From contig CAZRPU010000002.1 of NCBI GenBank assembly GCA_964602055.1, positions 62,001-126,000 of the forward strand: 64,000 nucleotides of DNA, read 5' to 3'. Origin of the DNA: JACPLA01 sp964602055 (GTDB lineage Bacteria > Bacteroidota > Ignavibacteria > UBA10030). Below are positions 49,764 through 58,769 of the stretch, one piece after another. The position numbers and the translations under genes are program-made. Positions within the stretch are counted from its first letter, which is position 1; every line of letters starts with the position of its first letter. Under the pieces are notes generated by a model. That model had not been told where the DNA came from, searched no databases, and worked only from the letters and a program-made list of their open reading frames with translations.

Positions 49764-50813
49764 TCAGACCTTCGACAGTTCTCCTTTAAGATAATCGATG
49801 ACGGCGACAGGCGTCGGGTCTTCGTCGTTGAGGATTGCAAGATAGAGGCTGACCCAATCACCGAACTGAATCAGAGAAAACATGCGCGCCAGCAGCGACG
49901 TGCCTTCACTCCAGACCTCGGTGACGTTCGATGCGTAGGCAGCGAGGACCTGCTTTGTGATTTCCTCGCGTACGGCAACGCGCTTGTGTGTCCCTTTGTC
50001 TTTGAGGAAGATGACTTCCATTTCCTTCATGAGCTGCGTCTGCACTTTCCAGCCGACCAGTTCGTTGTGGTTCATTTCCGGCAAAACATGACCGAAAGCG
50101 AGGGATTTGGAATTTTCTGCAATCTGACCGCGCCATCGGACGTTCACAGAATCAAGGTGTTCGTTCGGGCTGTAGACGATGACAAGCTTGCCTTTGATCT
50201 GTTGTGCCAAGCGATACGCTTTATTCTCCTGCGACGCGGGATCGGAAAGAACTGCTGCTTTCGACCTGAGCAGGCTCACCGTCTCCCGGATATCGTTCGA
50301 TCGCTTTCTGATCAGGCCCAGTTTTCCGAGAACGACAAGCAGCGGAAAGAAGGAATAGCCAAGGGCCGCCCGAGGCGAGAGTCCGCCGGGAATCGTGATG
50401 ATCGGATGCTTGTGTTTCCTGGCGAGCTTTTCGGTTTCGCCGTTGGTGCTGATGCACAGCACCATTGCTTTCCGTTTAACCGCGTCCTTATGCGCTGCGA
50501 TCGTTTCTTCGGTATTTCCCGAATAGCTCGAAACAATAACGAGGCTCTTCGATGTAACACAAGCCGGCAGCAGATAGTGCCGGTTGACCATGAAGGGGAC
50601 CTTCAGTTCCGAAGCGAGGTACGACCGGAGCAAGTCTCCTCCGATCGCCGAGCCTCCGAGGCCCGTCAAAACGATGCTCTGAATCTTCTTCACCGGCAGT
50701 TTGACTGCGGCCGCAGCTCCTATACGGACAGCATCTTCCACTTGAGCGGAAAAATCCCTCATCCAGTTATACATTCCGCTGGGATCTTTTCGTTTGATAT
50801 CGTCGAGTGTCAT
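49764..50813 (-). CDS. Bifunctional phosphoglucose/phosphomannose isomerase
   Basis: The 349-residue protein has two SIS sugar-isomerase domains: VLTGLGGSAIGGDLLRS and VIVSSYSGNTEETIAA in the first, and the C-terminal bis-PGI/PMI domain after SPNEHLDSV. Bifunctional enzymes of this type interconvert fructose-6-P with glucose-6-P and mannose-6-P. They were described mainly in archaea and occur in several bacteria. It follows ptsI by 35 bases, linking PEP-dependent phosphotransfer to sugar-phosphate metabolism. Confidence 0.9.
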   Translation of the reverse strand: MTLDDIKRKDPSGMYNWMRDFSAQVEDAVRIGAAAAVKLPVKKIQSIVLTGLGGSAIGGDLLRSYLASELKVPFMVNRHYLLPACVTSKSLVIVSSYSGNTEETIAAHKDAVKRKAMVLCISTNGETEKLARKHKHPIITIPGGLSPRAALGYSFFPLLVVLGKLGLIRKRSNDIRETVSLLRSKAAVLSDPASQENKAYRLAQQIKGKLVIVYSPNEHLDSVNVRWRGQIAENSKSLAFGHVLPEMNHNELVGWKVQTQLMKEMEVIFLKDKGTHKRVAVREEITKQVLAAYASNVTEVWSEGTSLLARMFSLIQFGDWVSLYLAILNDEDPTPVAVIDYLKGELSKV

Positions 50814-50848
50814 GGTGTTTTTCCTTCCTGAGCCCTGTTGGAAGAGCT

Positions 50849-52609
50849 TCAGTCTCCCGTCAGCACGTCGGGCAGTTTTTCTTTCATCAAGGCTGTCAGA
50901 TGTTTCTTGATTTCGTCTTCAGTCTGCATTTCCAGAACCTGCTTTGCGATTTTCCTGGCGTCGCGGTATTTCACAGATCGCAGGATCTTCTTGATTTCAG
51001 GGAGCACGTTCGGGACGACACTGAACTCTTCGAGTCCAAGGCCGAGCAGCAGGATGGTCGCCAGCGGGTCGCCCGCCATTTCTCCGCACATCCCAACCCG
51101 GACTTTGCTTCCCTTTCCCCGGTCGATAATCCTCCTCAGAAACCGTACAACGGCGGGATGAAACTCCTGGTACAGAGGCGAAACAATGTCGTTGCCGCGG
51201 TCCACTGCGAGCAGATATTGAATTAAGTCGTTGGTCCCGATGCTGACAAAGCTGACCTCCGCTGCCAGATCCTCCGCTATGACTGCGGCAGCGGGAACTT
51301 CGATCATGACTCCGACTTCAATATTCTCGTCGTAGGGGATCGCTTTGGAACGGAGCTGCCCCTTTGCATCTTCCAGCAGCTGTTTCGCCTTTCGAACTTC
51401 CTTGATGCTGCTGATCATGGGGAACATGATGCTTACATTCTTCCGTGCGCTTGCCCGGAGAATCGCCCGCAGCTGTTCGAGGAACAACTCCGGACGATCG
51501 AGCATGACGCGAATTCCCCGCCAGCCGAGAAAAGGATTGTTCTCGCGCACCATGTGAGCCATCATCTTGTCGCCGCCGATATCGAACGTGCGGATGATGA
51601 CAGGCTTCGGATACATCGTATCGGACAGGAACTTGTATTGCGTGAACTGTTCTTCCTCGCTCGGGAAAATCTCACCTCCCAGCAGCAGCGATTCCGACCT
51701 GTACAACCCCACGCCGTCCGCTCCCTGGAGCTTGACAAACTCGAGCTCCTCCATAAGCTCCACGTTCGCCGAAAGGTTGACGCGATGTCCGTCCAGAGTT
51801 TCAGCGGGGAGATCCCGCAAACCGTGCAGTTTTTCTTCAAACGCGAGGTAACGATCCCGTTTTTCCTCGAACTTGCGGACTGTTTCGGGCGAGGGAGCAA
51901 TAATGACGGCTCCGCCGTAGCCGTCGATAATCATTCTGTCTCCGTTTTGCACGAGCGAGGAGACATTTCTCAGACCGACCACAGCCGGGATTTTCAGCGC
52001 ACGTGCAAGGAGCGCCGTGTGCGATGTAACGCCACCGATCTCCGTGAGATAGCCGAGCACAGCATTGCGGCTGAGAATCAGCGCATCGGCGGCGGCAAGG
52101 TTTTGCGTCACGATGATCGGAGATCCTTCCAGACGCGAGATCAGCTTTTCTTCCTGCAGATTCCGCAGAATGCGGTTCCGAAGATCCTCGACATCGTGCG
52201 CCCGTTCACGGGTATATTCGTCCTGCGAAGAAACCATGACACGGTGGTATTTTTCAATCTCATCATGGACGATGAACTCCACATTCTTGCATTCGTTGCG
52301 GATGCGGCCGTTGATGGAATCGAACAGCACGACGTCTTCGAGGATCATGAGCTGAGCTTCGAAAATCTTCGCCTGGTGGTCTCCGAGTTTTTGTTTCGCA
52401 AAGTCGAAAATCTTTGCAAGTTCTTTAGCAGACCGCTCAACTGCATGACGGAGGCGCTCAATTTCTTTCCCCACTTCTTCCGGCTTGACGGTTTTTTCCG
52501 TAATCACCGGCGTTCTCTTGTGAAAGAGCAATACGGGGCCGATGGCAATGCCCGGCGAGGCGGGAATTCCTTTCAGAACATGTTCTTGCTTGGGATGTGT
52601 GGTGGTCAT
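50849..52609 (-). CDS. ptsI: Phosphoenolpyruvate-protein phosphotransferase (enzyme I)
   Basis: The 586-residue enzyme takes phosphate from PEP and passes it to HPr. The phospho-acceptor His197 lies in GGVTSHTALLAR. The PEP-binding C-terminal barrel has GIRVMLDRPE and the MCGEMAGDP Cys motif. Length and domains are complete. The ATG overlaps ptsH by four bases. No enzyme II gene is nearby. Confidence 0.97.
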   Translation of the reverse strand: MTTTHPKQEHVLKGIPASPGIAIGPVLLFHKRTPVITEKTVKPEEVGKEIERLRHAVERSAKELAKIFDFAKQKLGDHQAKIFEAQLMILEDVVLFDSINGRIRNECKNVEFIVHDEIEKYHRVMVSSQDEYTRERAHDVEDLRNRILRNLQEEKLISRLEGSPIIVTQNLAAADALILSRNAVLGYLTEIGGVTSHTALLARALKIPAVVGLRNVSSLVQNGDRMIIDGYGGAVIIAPSPETVRKFEEKRDRYLAFEEKLHGLRDLPAETLDGHRVNLSANVELMEELEFVKLQGADGVGLYRSESLLLGGEIFPSEEEQFTQYKFLSDTMYPKPVIIRTFDIGGDKMMAHMVRENNPFLGWRGIRVMLDRPELFLEQLRAILRASARKNVSIMFPMISSIKEVRKAKQLLEDAKGQLRSKAIPYDENIEVGVMIEVPAAAVIAEDLAAEVSFVSIGTNDLIQYLLAVDRGNDIVSPLYQEFHPAVVRFLRRIIDRGKGSKVRVGMCGEMAGDPLATILLLGLGLEEFSVVPNVLPEIKKILRSVKYRDARKIAKQVLEMQTEDEIKKHLTALMKEKLPDVLTGD

Positions 52610-52875
52610 ACAGGTTCGTCAAATGCCTTGTCGAACAATGCCAGAATTGCCCCTGCTGCAGCTTCTTCGTCTTCTCCGGTAAATCTCAACAGAAGTGTTG
52701 CCCCCTGCTCAGCGGCCAGCGTCATGACGCCGATGATGCTTTTACCGTTGATTTCAAATCCATCCTTGCTGATGACAAAGTCCGACTTGAATTTTGCTGC
52801 CAGCTTCACGAGGGATGCAGCAGGGCGCGTGTGCAGACCGGCCCGATTCAACACTTTCACTTCACGTTCGATCAT
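52606..52875 (-). CDS. ptsH: Phosphocarrier protein HPr
   Basis: The 89-residue protein carries both canonical sites in the standard numbering: His15 in AGLHTRPA (phosphorylated by enzyme I) and Ser46 in NGKSIIGVM (target of HPr kinase/phosphorylase). Keeping Ser46 suggests regulation by an HprK encoded elsewhere. It lies 21 bases after the prenyl synthase gene and overlaps ptsI. Confidence 0.96.
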   Translation of the reverse strand: MIEREVKVLNRAGLHTRPAASLVKLAAKFKSDFVISKDGFEINGKSIIGVMTLAAEQGATLLLRFTGEDEEAAAGAILALFDKAFDEPV

Positions 52876-52896
52876 TCGTCCGCGCGCAACGCTCCC

Positions 52897-53874
52897 TTAG
52901 TAGGTACGGTTCAGCAGCATGTCGGTGAACCACGCAAGCATATCCCTCGCCTGCGATGGGCGAAACGCTTCCAGTTCCAGCTTTGCCTGCGCAATATCCC
53001 GGCTGACAAAATCCTTGGCTGATTCAATAGCCCCCGTCTCATGGAATATCCGTCGAAACTCCTTAAGCTTGCCCCTCGCAACACTGCGGTTCCTGATGAA
53101 GGACTTGAGCAATGCTTTGTCCTTGCCCCGGGCCCTCTGGAGGGCCTCAAGCAGGAGATACGTCTTCTTCCCTTCTTTCAAATCACCACCGATTGTTTTG
53201 CCGAATTTCTTTTCGTCTGCAACAACGTCCAGGAGATCATCCTGCACCTGAAACGCGCGGCCGACATGCTCACCGTATGACCGAAGAGCCGTGAGCTGGC
53301 TTGCCGACGCGTTGCCGATGAGGCCCCCCATCTCCGTCGAAACGGCAACCATTTTTCCGGTCTTCTTCCTGATCATGAGGAGGTAGTCATCCACGCGTAC
53401 GCCTGATCGGGTCTCGAATTCCTTGTCATAAGCCTGACCCTCGCATACTTCGACCACGCCGTCCGTAAACACATCTGCGATCTCTTTGATTCTTGGGGAT
53501 GAGGTGCGCAGAAGGATCCTGTACGCGAGCGCCAGGAGCTCGTCCCCGACAAGAATCGCCGTGTTCTGATCCCACCGTTGATGGACCGTGGTGCGCCCCC
53601 GGCGCGAAGCCGCGTTGTCCATGATATCGTCGTGCACGAGCGTAAAATTGTGAAGAATCTCGATGCCCGCCCCGGCATGCAGAGCCTCTTCCGGTATTCC
53701 CCCGACAACTTCGCAGCAAAGAAGCACGAGCACCGGACGAATCCTCTTACCGCCCCCGGCCAGCACATACTTGAGGGGCTGATACAGCGACCGCGGTTGT
53801 GTTTGCCCGATCGCCTCAATGAGGTAGCGATCGACCAGAGTTTTGTAGTGCAGGTACTTCTGTTCAAAATTCAT
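52897..53874 (-). CDS. Polyprenyl (probable geranylgeranyl) diphosphate synthase
   Basis: The 325-residue trans-prenyltransferase has the first Asp-rich motif DDIMD at 82-86 (in HNFTLVHDDIMD) and the second in QVQDDLLD. Phe77, five residues before the first Asp, is the position whose aromatic side chain limits product length to about C15-C20. This favours GGPP or FPP over the long quinone side chain. ATG 53874 overlaps the IPP isomerase stop (ATGA); the longer frame to 54180 is inside that gene. Product length is inferred. Confidence 0.88.
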   Translation of the reverse strand: MNFEQKYLHYKTLVDRYLIEAIGQTQPRSLYQPLKYVLAGGGKRIRPVLVLLCCEVVGGIPEEALHAGAGIEILHNFTLVHDDIMDNAASRRGRTTVHQRWDQNTAILVGDELLALAYRILLRTSSPRIKEIADVFTDGVVEVCEGQAYDKEFETRSGVRVDDYLLMIRKKTGKMVAVSTEMGGLIGNASASQLTALRSYGEHVGRAFQVQDDLLDVVADEKKFGKTIGGDLKEGKKTYLLLEALQRARGKDKALLKSFIRNRSVARGKLKEFRRIFHETGAIESAKDFVSRDIAQAKLELEAFRPSQARDMLAWFTDMLLNRTY

Positions 53875-54947
53875 GGGTGGACAGAATCTTTCAGGATGAG
53901 CTTCTGCCGCCGGAGTTCTGTCAACGTGCGGGAACCCGTCAAAAACAGGGCCCCCTTCAATTCCATTTCCCAGACCTTCAATTCTTCCAAAATTCCTTTT
54001 GGTCCTCCTCGCTCCAAAGCCTTGAGCAGAGGCCTGGCGACGCCGGTCATGGACGCGCCGAGAGCAATCGCTTTTGCAACGTCTAATCCGTTTGCCAGAC
54101 CTCCCGAAGCGATGACCGACAAACTCCGCGATGCAAGCGCAGACGTTTGGCGAAGGGCCTCGGCCGTCGGTATTCCCCAATCCCAGAACACCGGAGCGTA
54201 GTCGCGCTGAGTGCGCTGAGGTTTTCCGCGGGGCTGTGCACCGTTGCGGCGAAGGATTTCGACGCCGGCCCAGCTCGTTCCGCCCGCCCCGGCCACGTCG
54301 ACGTAGCGGACACCCGCGTCGGCCAGCCGCCGGGCGACCGAAGCGGAAATACCTGCGCCGATTTCCTTGACAATGATGGGAAGACCCAAATCTCTCACGA
54401 GCATTTCAATCCCCCGGAGAACGCCTCGGAACCGGGGATCCCCTTCCGGCTGAAGAAACTCCTGGAGAGGGTTCAGATGAACGGCAAAGCCGTCTGCCCG
54501 AATGAGATCCGCCAGACGCCGGATGGGGGAAACATCGCGCAGCCGGGCAACTTCCGACGCTCCGATGTTGCCAAAGAGGGGAATCTGCGGGGCAACTTCC
54601 CGAACAATGCTGTAGGTCCGGTGAAAGAGGGCATCTTCGATTGCCTGGCGCTGACTTCCAACGCCCATGGCAAGGTTCTTTTCTCCGCATGCTTCCGCCA
54701 GACCTCGATTGATCCGCAGGGCATCCTTGTAGCCTCCGGTCATGCTCGAAATGAGGATCGGTAATGCGACGGGTTTGCCGAGAAAGCTCGTTGATGGGTC
54801 TACTTCGGCAAAGTCAATCTCGGGAAGAGCATTATGGATGAAGTCGTACCGCTCGAATCCCGATGTTTTTCCACGGAAGGAAACGTCTTTCGAAAGGGTA
54901 ATCTCGACGTGCTGTTGTTTGCGCGATGAGGTTTTGGATGATTTCAT
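53871..54947 (-). CDS. fni: Isopentenyl-diphosphate delta-isomerase, type 2
   Basis: This 358-residue FMN-dependent enzyme interconverts IPP and DMAPP. Motifs are LISSMTGGY near residue 65, GVGSQRQAIED and the phosphate-binding GGTSWAGVE loop, followed by SGGLANGLDVAKA. The length is usual for Fni. It is first in the leftward operon that also contains the prenyl synthase, PTS genes and envelope proteins. Its promoter gives a very short leader containing GAGGAG. Confidence 0.95.
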   Translation of the reverse strand: MKSSKTSSRKQQHVEITLSKDVSFRGKTSGFERYDFIHNALPEIDFAEVDPSTSFLGKPVALPILISSMTGGYKDALRINRGLAEACGEKNLAMGVGSQRQAIEDALFHRTYSIVREVAPQIPLFGNIGASEVARLRDVSPIRRLADLIRADGFAVHLNPLQEFLQPEGDPRFRGVLRGIEMLVRDLGLPIIVKEIGAGISASVARRLADAGVRYVDVAGAGGTSWAGVEILRRNGAQPRGKPQRTQRDYAPVFWDWGIPTAEALRQTSALASRSLSVIASGGLANGLDVAKAIALGASMTGVARPLLKALERGGPKGILEELKVWEMELKGALFLTGSRTLTELRRQKLILKDSVHP

Positions 54948-54962
54948 GCATGCTCCTCAGGC

Positions 54963-54991
54963 ATGATAACGAAATGAGCTTCGAGAATCAA
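54963..54991 (-). promoter_or_regulatory. Promoter of the fni-prenyl synthase-ptsHI operon
   Basis: On the minus strand TTGATT (54986-54991) and TATCAT (54963-54968) are separated by 17 bases. Transcription should begin about ten bases before the fni ATG at 54947, so the ribosome site GAGGAG is almost at the RNA 5' end. Confidence 0.6.
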
Positions 54992-55016
54992 GAATAGCGG
55001 ATCGCGGCCGAATTTC

Positions 55017-55045
55017 TTGTTTCACTTGGAAATCCTTCGTATATT
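55017..55045 (+). promoter_or_regulatory. Promoter of the sugar nucleotidyltransferase gene
   Basis: TTGTTT (55017-55022) and TATATT (55040-55045) are 17 bases apart, 43 bases upstream of the ATG at 55088. It is back-to-back with the fni promoter, 25 bases away. Confidence 0.6.
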
Positions 55046-55087
55046 TTTATTCACTTCAATTTTAACAATCTTCACTATGCTGTCTTC

Positions 55088-56062
55088 ATGAGAGCCATTA
55101 TTCCAGTAGCCGGAGTCGGGAGCCGACTTCGCCCACATACCTACACCGTTCCCAAAGTGCTGCTGAATGTCGCCGGCAAGCCCATCATCGGCCACATCAT
55201 GGACAAAGTCATCGAGAACGGCGTTGATGAGGCAACGATCGTCCTTGGATATCTTGGTGAAATGATCAAAGAATATATCCTCAGTCATTATTCGATCAAA
55301 GTGGATTTTGTCGATCAGGAAGAACGGCTTGGTCTTGGGCACGCCATTTATCTTTCCCGGCACACCTTCTCGCGTTCTCCCATTCTGATCATCCTGGGCG
55401 ACACGATTTTCGATGTTAACCTCCGCGAGATGATGAAGAGCGAGCACTCGGTGCTCGGTGTGAAAAAAGTTGACGATCCGCGACGTTTCGGTGTGGCAGA
55501 AACATCCGACGGATTCATTACGAAACTCGTCGAAAAGCCTGAACACCCCAAAAGCAATCTTGCAGTCGTGGGTTTGTACTATATGACCCAGCCGCAAACG
55601 CTCGTAGAATGCCTCAAGGAAATGATCAAGACGAATGTCCGGACGAAGGGCGAATATCAGCTGACGGATGCCTTACAGATGCTCATCGATCGCGGCGAGA
55701 AGATGCGGACGTTTGATGTGCAGGGTTGGTACGATTGTGGAAAGCCTGAAACGCTGCTGACAACCAATCAGAAACTGCTCGCCCATGCTCCCAGACCGAA
55801 AGAGCATGAGAGCGTCGTGATTCAACCCCCTGTATTCATTTCGCCCAAGGCGACGGTCAGGAATTCCGTGATTGGCCCGAACGCAACGATTGCCGAGGGG
55901 GCGGAGGTCCAAAACTCGGTCATTCGGAACTCTATTGTCAGTGAAGGGGCCAGGGTTTCGGAAGCGCTGCTGGAGGACTCGATCGTGGGCAACAACGCTC
56001 TGGTCAAAGGAAATTATAAACGAATCAACATCGGAGATTCCTCGGAATTGGAATTCTACTGA
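55088..56062 (+). CDS. NDP-sugar nucleotidyltransferase with left-handed helix tail
   Basis: The 324-residue protein has the nucleotidyltransferase signature AGVGSRLRPHTYTVPKVLLNVAGKP split over residues 8-32 and the metal Asp in ILGDTIFD. Residues about 245-310 carry hexapeptide-type left-handed beta-helix repeats (NSVIGPNATIAEGA, NSIVSEGA, DSIVGNNALV). It resembles long glucose-1-phosphate thymidylyl/uridylyltransferases and supplies an activated sugar for envelope polysaccharide. The nucleotide and sugar cannot be fixed from sequence. It is followed by metK after 83 bases. Confidence 0.88.
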   Translation: MRAIIPVAGVGSRLRPHTYTVPKVLLNVAGKPIIGHIMDKVIENGVDEATIVLGYLGEMIKEYILSHYSIKVDFVDQEERLGLGHAIYLSRHTFSRSPILIILGDTIFDVNLREMMKSEHSVLGVKKVDDPRRFGVAETSDGFITKLVEKPEHPKSNLAVVGLYYMTQPQTLVECLKEMIKTNVRTKGEYQLTDALQMLIDRGEKMRTFDVQGWYDCGKPETLLTTNQKLLAHAPRPKEHESVVIQPPVFISPKATVRNSVIGPNATIAEGAEVQNSVIRNSIVSEGARVSEALLEDSIVGNNALVKGNYKRINIGDSSELEFY

Positions 56063-56145
56063 CGCTGCGCTGCAGCCGGTCTTTCCCCTCAAAGATCTTC
56101 CCGCTGCACCACCCAAGAATCAATCACACTGACAGGATCATACTC

Positions 56146-57291
56146 ATGAGGCATCTGTTTACGTCGGAGTCCGTTTCGGAAGGACACCCCGACAAAGTTG
56201 CTGATCAGATTTCTGACGCCGTGCTCGACGCTCTTCTTCAGCAGGATCCCCACTCGCGTGTCGCGTGTGAAACATTCGTCACCACCGGCCTTGCTCTCGT
56301 TGGAGGCGAAATCACCACGAAAGGCTATATCGAAGTTCAGGATATTGCCCGCGAAGTCATCCGGGACATTGGTTATACGGAAGCAGGTGTAGGGTTCGAT
56401 GCAGAGTCCTGTTCCGTCATTTCGGCCATCCACTCACAGTCACCCGATATTGCCCGCGGTGTTGACACGGGCGGGGCAGGCGATCAAGGAATGATGTTTG
56501 GCTACGCAAACAGCGAGACTCCCGAGTTCATGCCCATGCCTATTGTTTTCGCCCATCGTCTTGTTCAACGGTTGGCCGCCATCCGCAAAAACCATTCGAA
56601 ACTCATGCCGTATTTGAGGCCCGATGCGAAAAGCCAGGTCACGATTGAATATGACGGCAAGAAAGCTGTGCGCGTCGATACCGTTGTGATATCAACGCAG
56701 CATGCCGCAAATGTTTCTCAAAAAAGAATCAAGGAGGACATTGTTGATCATGTGGTCAGCCATGTCATTCCCCGTCACCTGTTGGATAAGAAGACTCGTT
56801 TCTTTGTCAATCCCACAGGACGGTTTGAAATAGGCGGCCCTCACGGGGACAGCGGATTGACGGGAAGAAAAATCATCGTCGACACCTACGGCGGACGCGC
56901 TCCGCACGGTGGAGGCGCTTTTTCGGGAAAGGATCCCACCAAGGTTGATCGCAGCGCAGCATATGCCGCCCGCCACCTCGCGAAAAACATCGTGGCGGCC
57001 GACATCGCCTCTGAATGTCAGATCCAGGTGGCATACGCCATTGGCGTGGCCGAGCCGGTCTCCATCCATGTCCAGACTTTTGGCACGGGAAGAATGCCCG
57101 ATCAGGCCATCAGCAAGATTGTCATGAATGAAATCGACATGACCCCGCGCGGAATTATCAAAAGACTGAACCTCCGCAGGCCAATTTACCGGAAGACCGC
57201 TGCCTACGGGCACTTCGGAAGAAACGAGAAAGAGTTCACCTGGGAAAAACTCGATCTGGTGCGCACGTTAAAGAAGGCCGTGAAGTGGTAG
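56146..57291 (+). CDS. metK: S-adenosylmethionine synthetase
   Basis: The 381-residue enzyme makes SAM from methionine and ATP. Motifs are SEGHPDKVADQISDA, GAGDQGMMFGYA, and the phosphate loop GGGAFSGKDPTKVDRSAAY. Full length. No SAM riboswitch is evident in the 83-base gap upstream. With ahcY 118 bases downstream it forms a methyl-cycle pair. Confidence 0.97.
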   Translation: MRHLFTSESVSEGHPDKVADQISDAVLDALLQQDPHSRVACETFVTTGLALVGGEITTKGYIEVQDIAREVIRDIGYTEAGVGFDAESCSVISAIHSQSPDIARGVDTGGAGDQGMMFGYANSETPEFMPMPIVFAHRLVQRLAAIRKNHSKLMPYLRPDAKSQVTIEYDGKKAVRVDTVVISTQHAANVSQKRIKEDIVDHVVSHVIPRHLLDKKTRFFVNPTGRFEIGGPHGDSGLTGRKIIVDTYGGRAPHGGGAFSGKDPTKVDRSAAYAARHLAKNIVAADIASECQIQVAYAIGVAEPVSIHVQTFGTGRMPDQAISKIVMNEIDMTPRGIIKRLNLRRPIYRKTAAYGHFGRNEKEFTWEKLDLVRTLKKAVKW

Positions 57292-57409
57292 AACCTGATC
57301 CATGCCAGGACGGGGTTTTCCGTTGCTCCCCACAGAAGACGTGTGCGGGCTGACGAACATCAGAAATTCAAAACACAACAAACAATAACAAATCACACGA
57401 ACGAATCTC

Positions 57410-58690
57410 ATGGACGAAAAGCAAGGAATCTATAAAGTAAAAGATCTCTCGATGGCAAGAGAGGGGCGGCTCCGAATCGAGTGGGCCGAATCGCGCATGC
57501 CGGTGCTGATGGCCCTGCGTGAAAAATACCGGAAGACCAAGCCGCTCAAGGGATACAAGATTGCCGGGTGTCTCCACGTTACGAAGGAAACCGCCGTTCT
57601 TGTCAAGACCTTCGTGGAAGCGGGTGCCCAGGTGAGCTGGAGCGGATGCAACCCCCTTTCCACGCAGGACGATATTGCCGCCGCGCTGGCTGCCGACGGC
57701 ATTTCCATCTTCGCATGGCACGGGATGAACGTGAAAGATTTCTACTGGTGTATCGAGGAAACCCTGAAAATGGAACCGAACCTGACACTGGACGACGGCG
57801 CGGATCTTATTTTTACGATTCATAACAAGTTTCCAGGGATGGCAACAAAGAGTGTCATCGGAGGAACGGAAGAGACCACGACCGGCGTGCATCGCCTGCG
57901 TGCGATGGCAAACGACGGCGCGTTGAAATATCCCGTCATAGCCGTCAACGATGCCGAGACAAAATGGGACTTCGACAACGTGTATGGAACCGGTCAATCA
58001 ACCTTGGATGGCATTCTCCGTGCAACCAGCGTACTCATCGCTGGTAAGAATCTTGTCGTCGCAGGCTTTGGCCATTGCGGACGGGGTGTAGCTCTGCGGG
58101 CAAAAGGGCTGGGCGCCAACGTGATCATCACAGAAGTGAAGGCGACCGCGGCGCTGAAGGCCACGCTGGAGGGGTTCCAGGTGATGACCATGGACGAGGC
58201 AGCCCGTATCGGCGATATTTTTGTCACAGCGACGGGAATCAAGGACATCATTGTCGATCGTCATTTCAAAATGATGCGCGAGGGAGCCATCATTTGCAAT
58301 ACGGGTCACTATGACTGCGAAATCAATATTGCTCATCTCAAGAAGAGCTCAAAGTCGGCGCGTACCGTGAGGTCGGACAACGAGGAATACTTGATGCGGG
58401 GAGGCAAACGGATCTATCTTCTTGCTCAGGGGCGGCTTGTGAACCTGGCGGCAGCCGAAGGACATCCCTCTGAGGTCATGGATATGTCGTTTGCAAACCA
58501 ATTCATGTCGCAGCTTCGGCTGGCGGAATTGCACAAGAAAGGGACGCGCCTGGAGAACCGGGTCTATGACATTCCAGCAGAACAGGATCAGGAGATCGCG
58601 GGCGTGAAGCTTCGCACCATGGGAATCAAGATTGACAAGCTGACTCCCGAACAGATCAAATACGCTTCCGATTATTCGGCCGGAACCTAG
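57410..58690 (+). CDS. ahcY: Adenosylhomocysteinase
   Basis: The 426-residue NAD-dependent enzyme splits S-adenosylhomocysteine into homocysteine and adenosine, removing the inhibitor of methyltransferases. Features are the substrate stretch GCNPLSTQDDIAAAL, the DDGADL motif, GGTEETTTGVHRL, and the NAD loop VVAGFGHCGRGVA. A strong terminator follows. The adenosine produced can be used by the deaminase (7332) or the adenosine-specific kinase (13237). I see no clear SAH riboswitch in the 118-base leader. Confidence 0.97.
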   Translation: MDEKQGIYKVKDLSMAREGRLRIEWAESRMPVLMALREKYRKTKPLKGYKIAGCLHVTKETAVLVKTFVEAGAQVSWSGCNPLSTQDDIAAALAADGISIFAWHGMNVKDFYWCIEETLKMEPNLTLDDGADLIFTIHNKFPGMATKSVIGGTEETTTGVHRLRAMANDGALKYPVIAVNDAETKWDFDNVYGTGQSTLDGILRATSVLIAGKNLVVAGFGHCGRGVALRAKGLGANVIITEVKATAALKATLEGFQVMTMDEAARIGDIFVTATGIKDIIVDRHFKMMREGAIICNTGHYDCEINIAHLKKSSKSARTVRSDNEEYLMRGGKRIYLLAQGRLVNLAAAEGHPSEVMDMSFANQFMSQLRLAELHKKGTRLENRVYDIPAEQDQEIAGVKLRTMGIKIDKLTPEQIKYASDYSAGT

Positions 58691-58714
58691 TACTCCAGTC
58701 GACAGTAAACGTTG

Positions 58715-58742
58715 AGGCGGCCATCAAGGCCGCCTTTTTTTT
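58715..58742 (+). terminator. Intrinsic terminator after ahcY
   Basis: AGGCGGCC (58715-58722) pairs with GGCCGCCT (58728-58735) around a five-base loop; a run of eight T begins at the stem's last base. It ends the metK-ahcY transcript and lies just upstream of the aquaporin promoter. Confidence 0.93.
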
Positions 58743-58769
58743 GGCTCGAACAATCGCTACGTGCCAAAA

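Noticed and set aside
48284..49789. A 501-codon plus-strand open frame opposite the metalloprotease fusion
   Set aside because: The minus strand has a signal peptide, HELVH and WD40 repeats; the plus frame shows no motif and lacks a ribosome site.
51554..52900. A 448-codon plus-strand open frame over ptsI and ptsH
   Set aside because: It is antisense to two well-conserved genes with catalytic His residues, and its product is Arg/His-rich without a fold.
56063..56145. SAM riboswitch before metK
   Set aside because: The gap is only 83 bases and shows no set of pairing stems or terminator alternative.
57292..57409. SAH riboswitch before ahcY
   Set aside because: I could not pair the expected stems in the 118-base leader; it is A-rich in its second half. 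A covariance-model search would decide.
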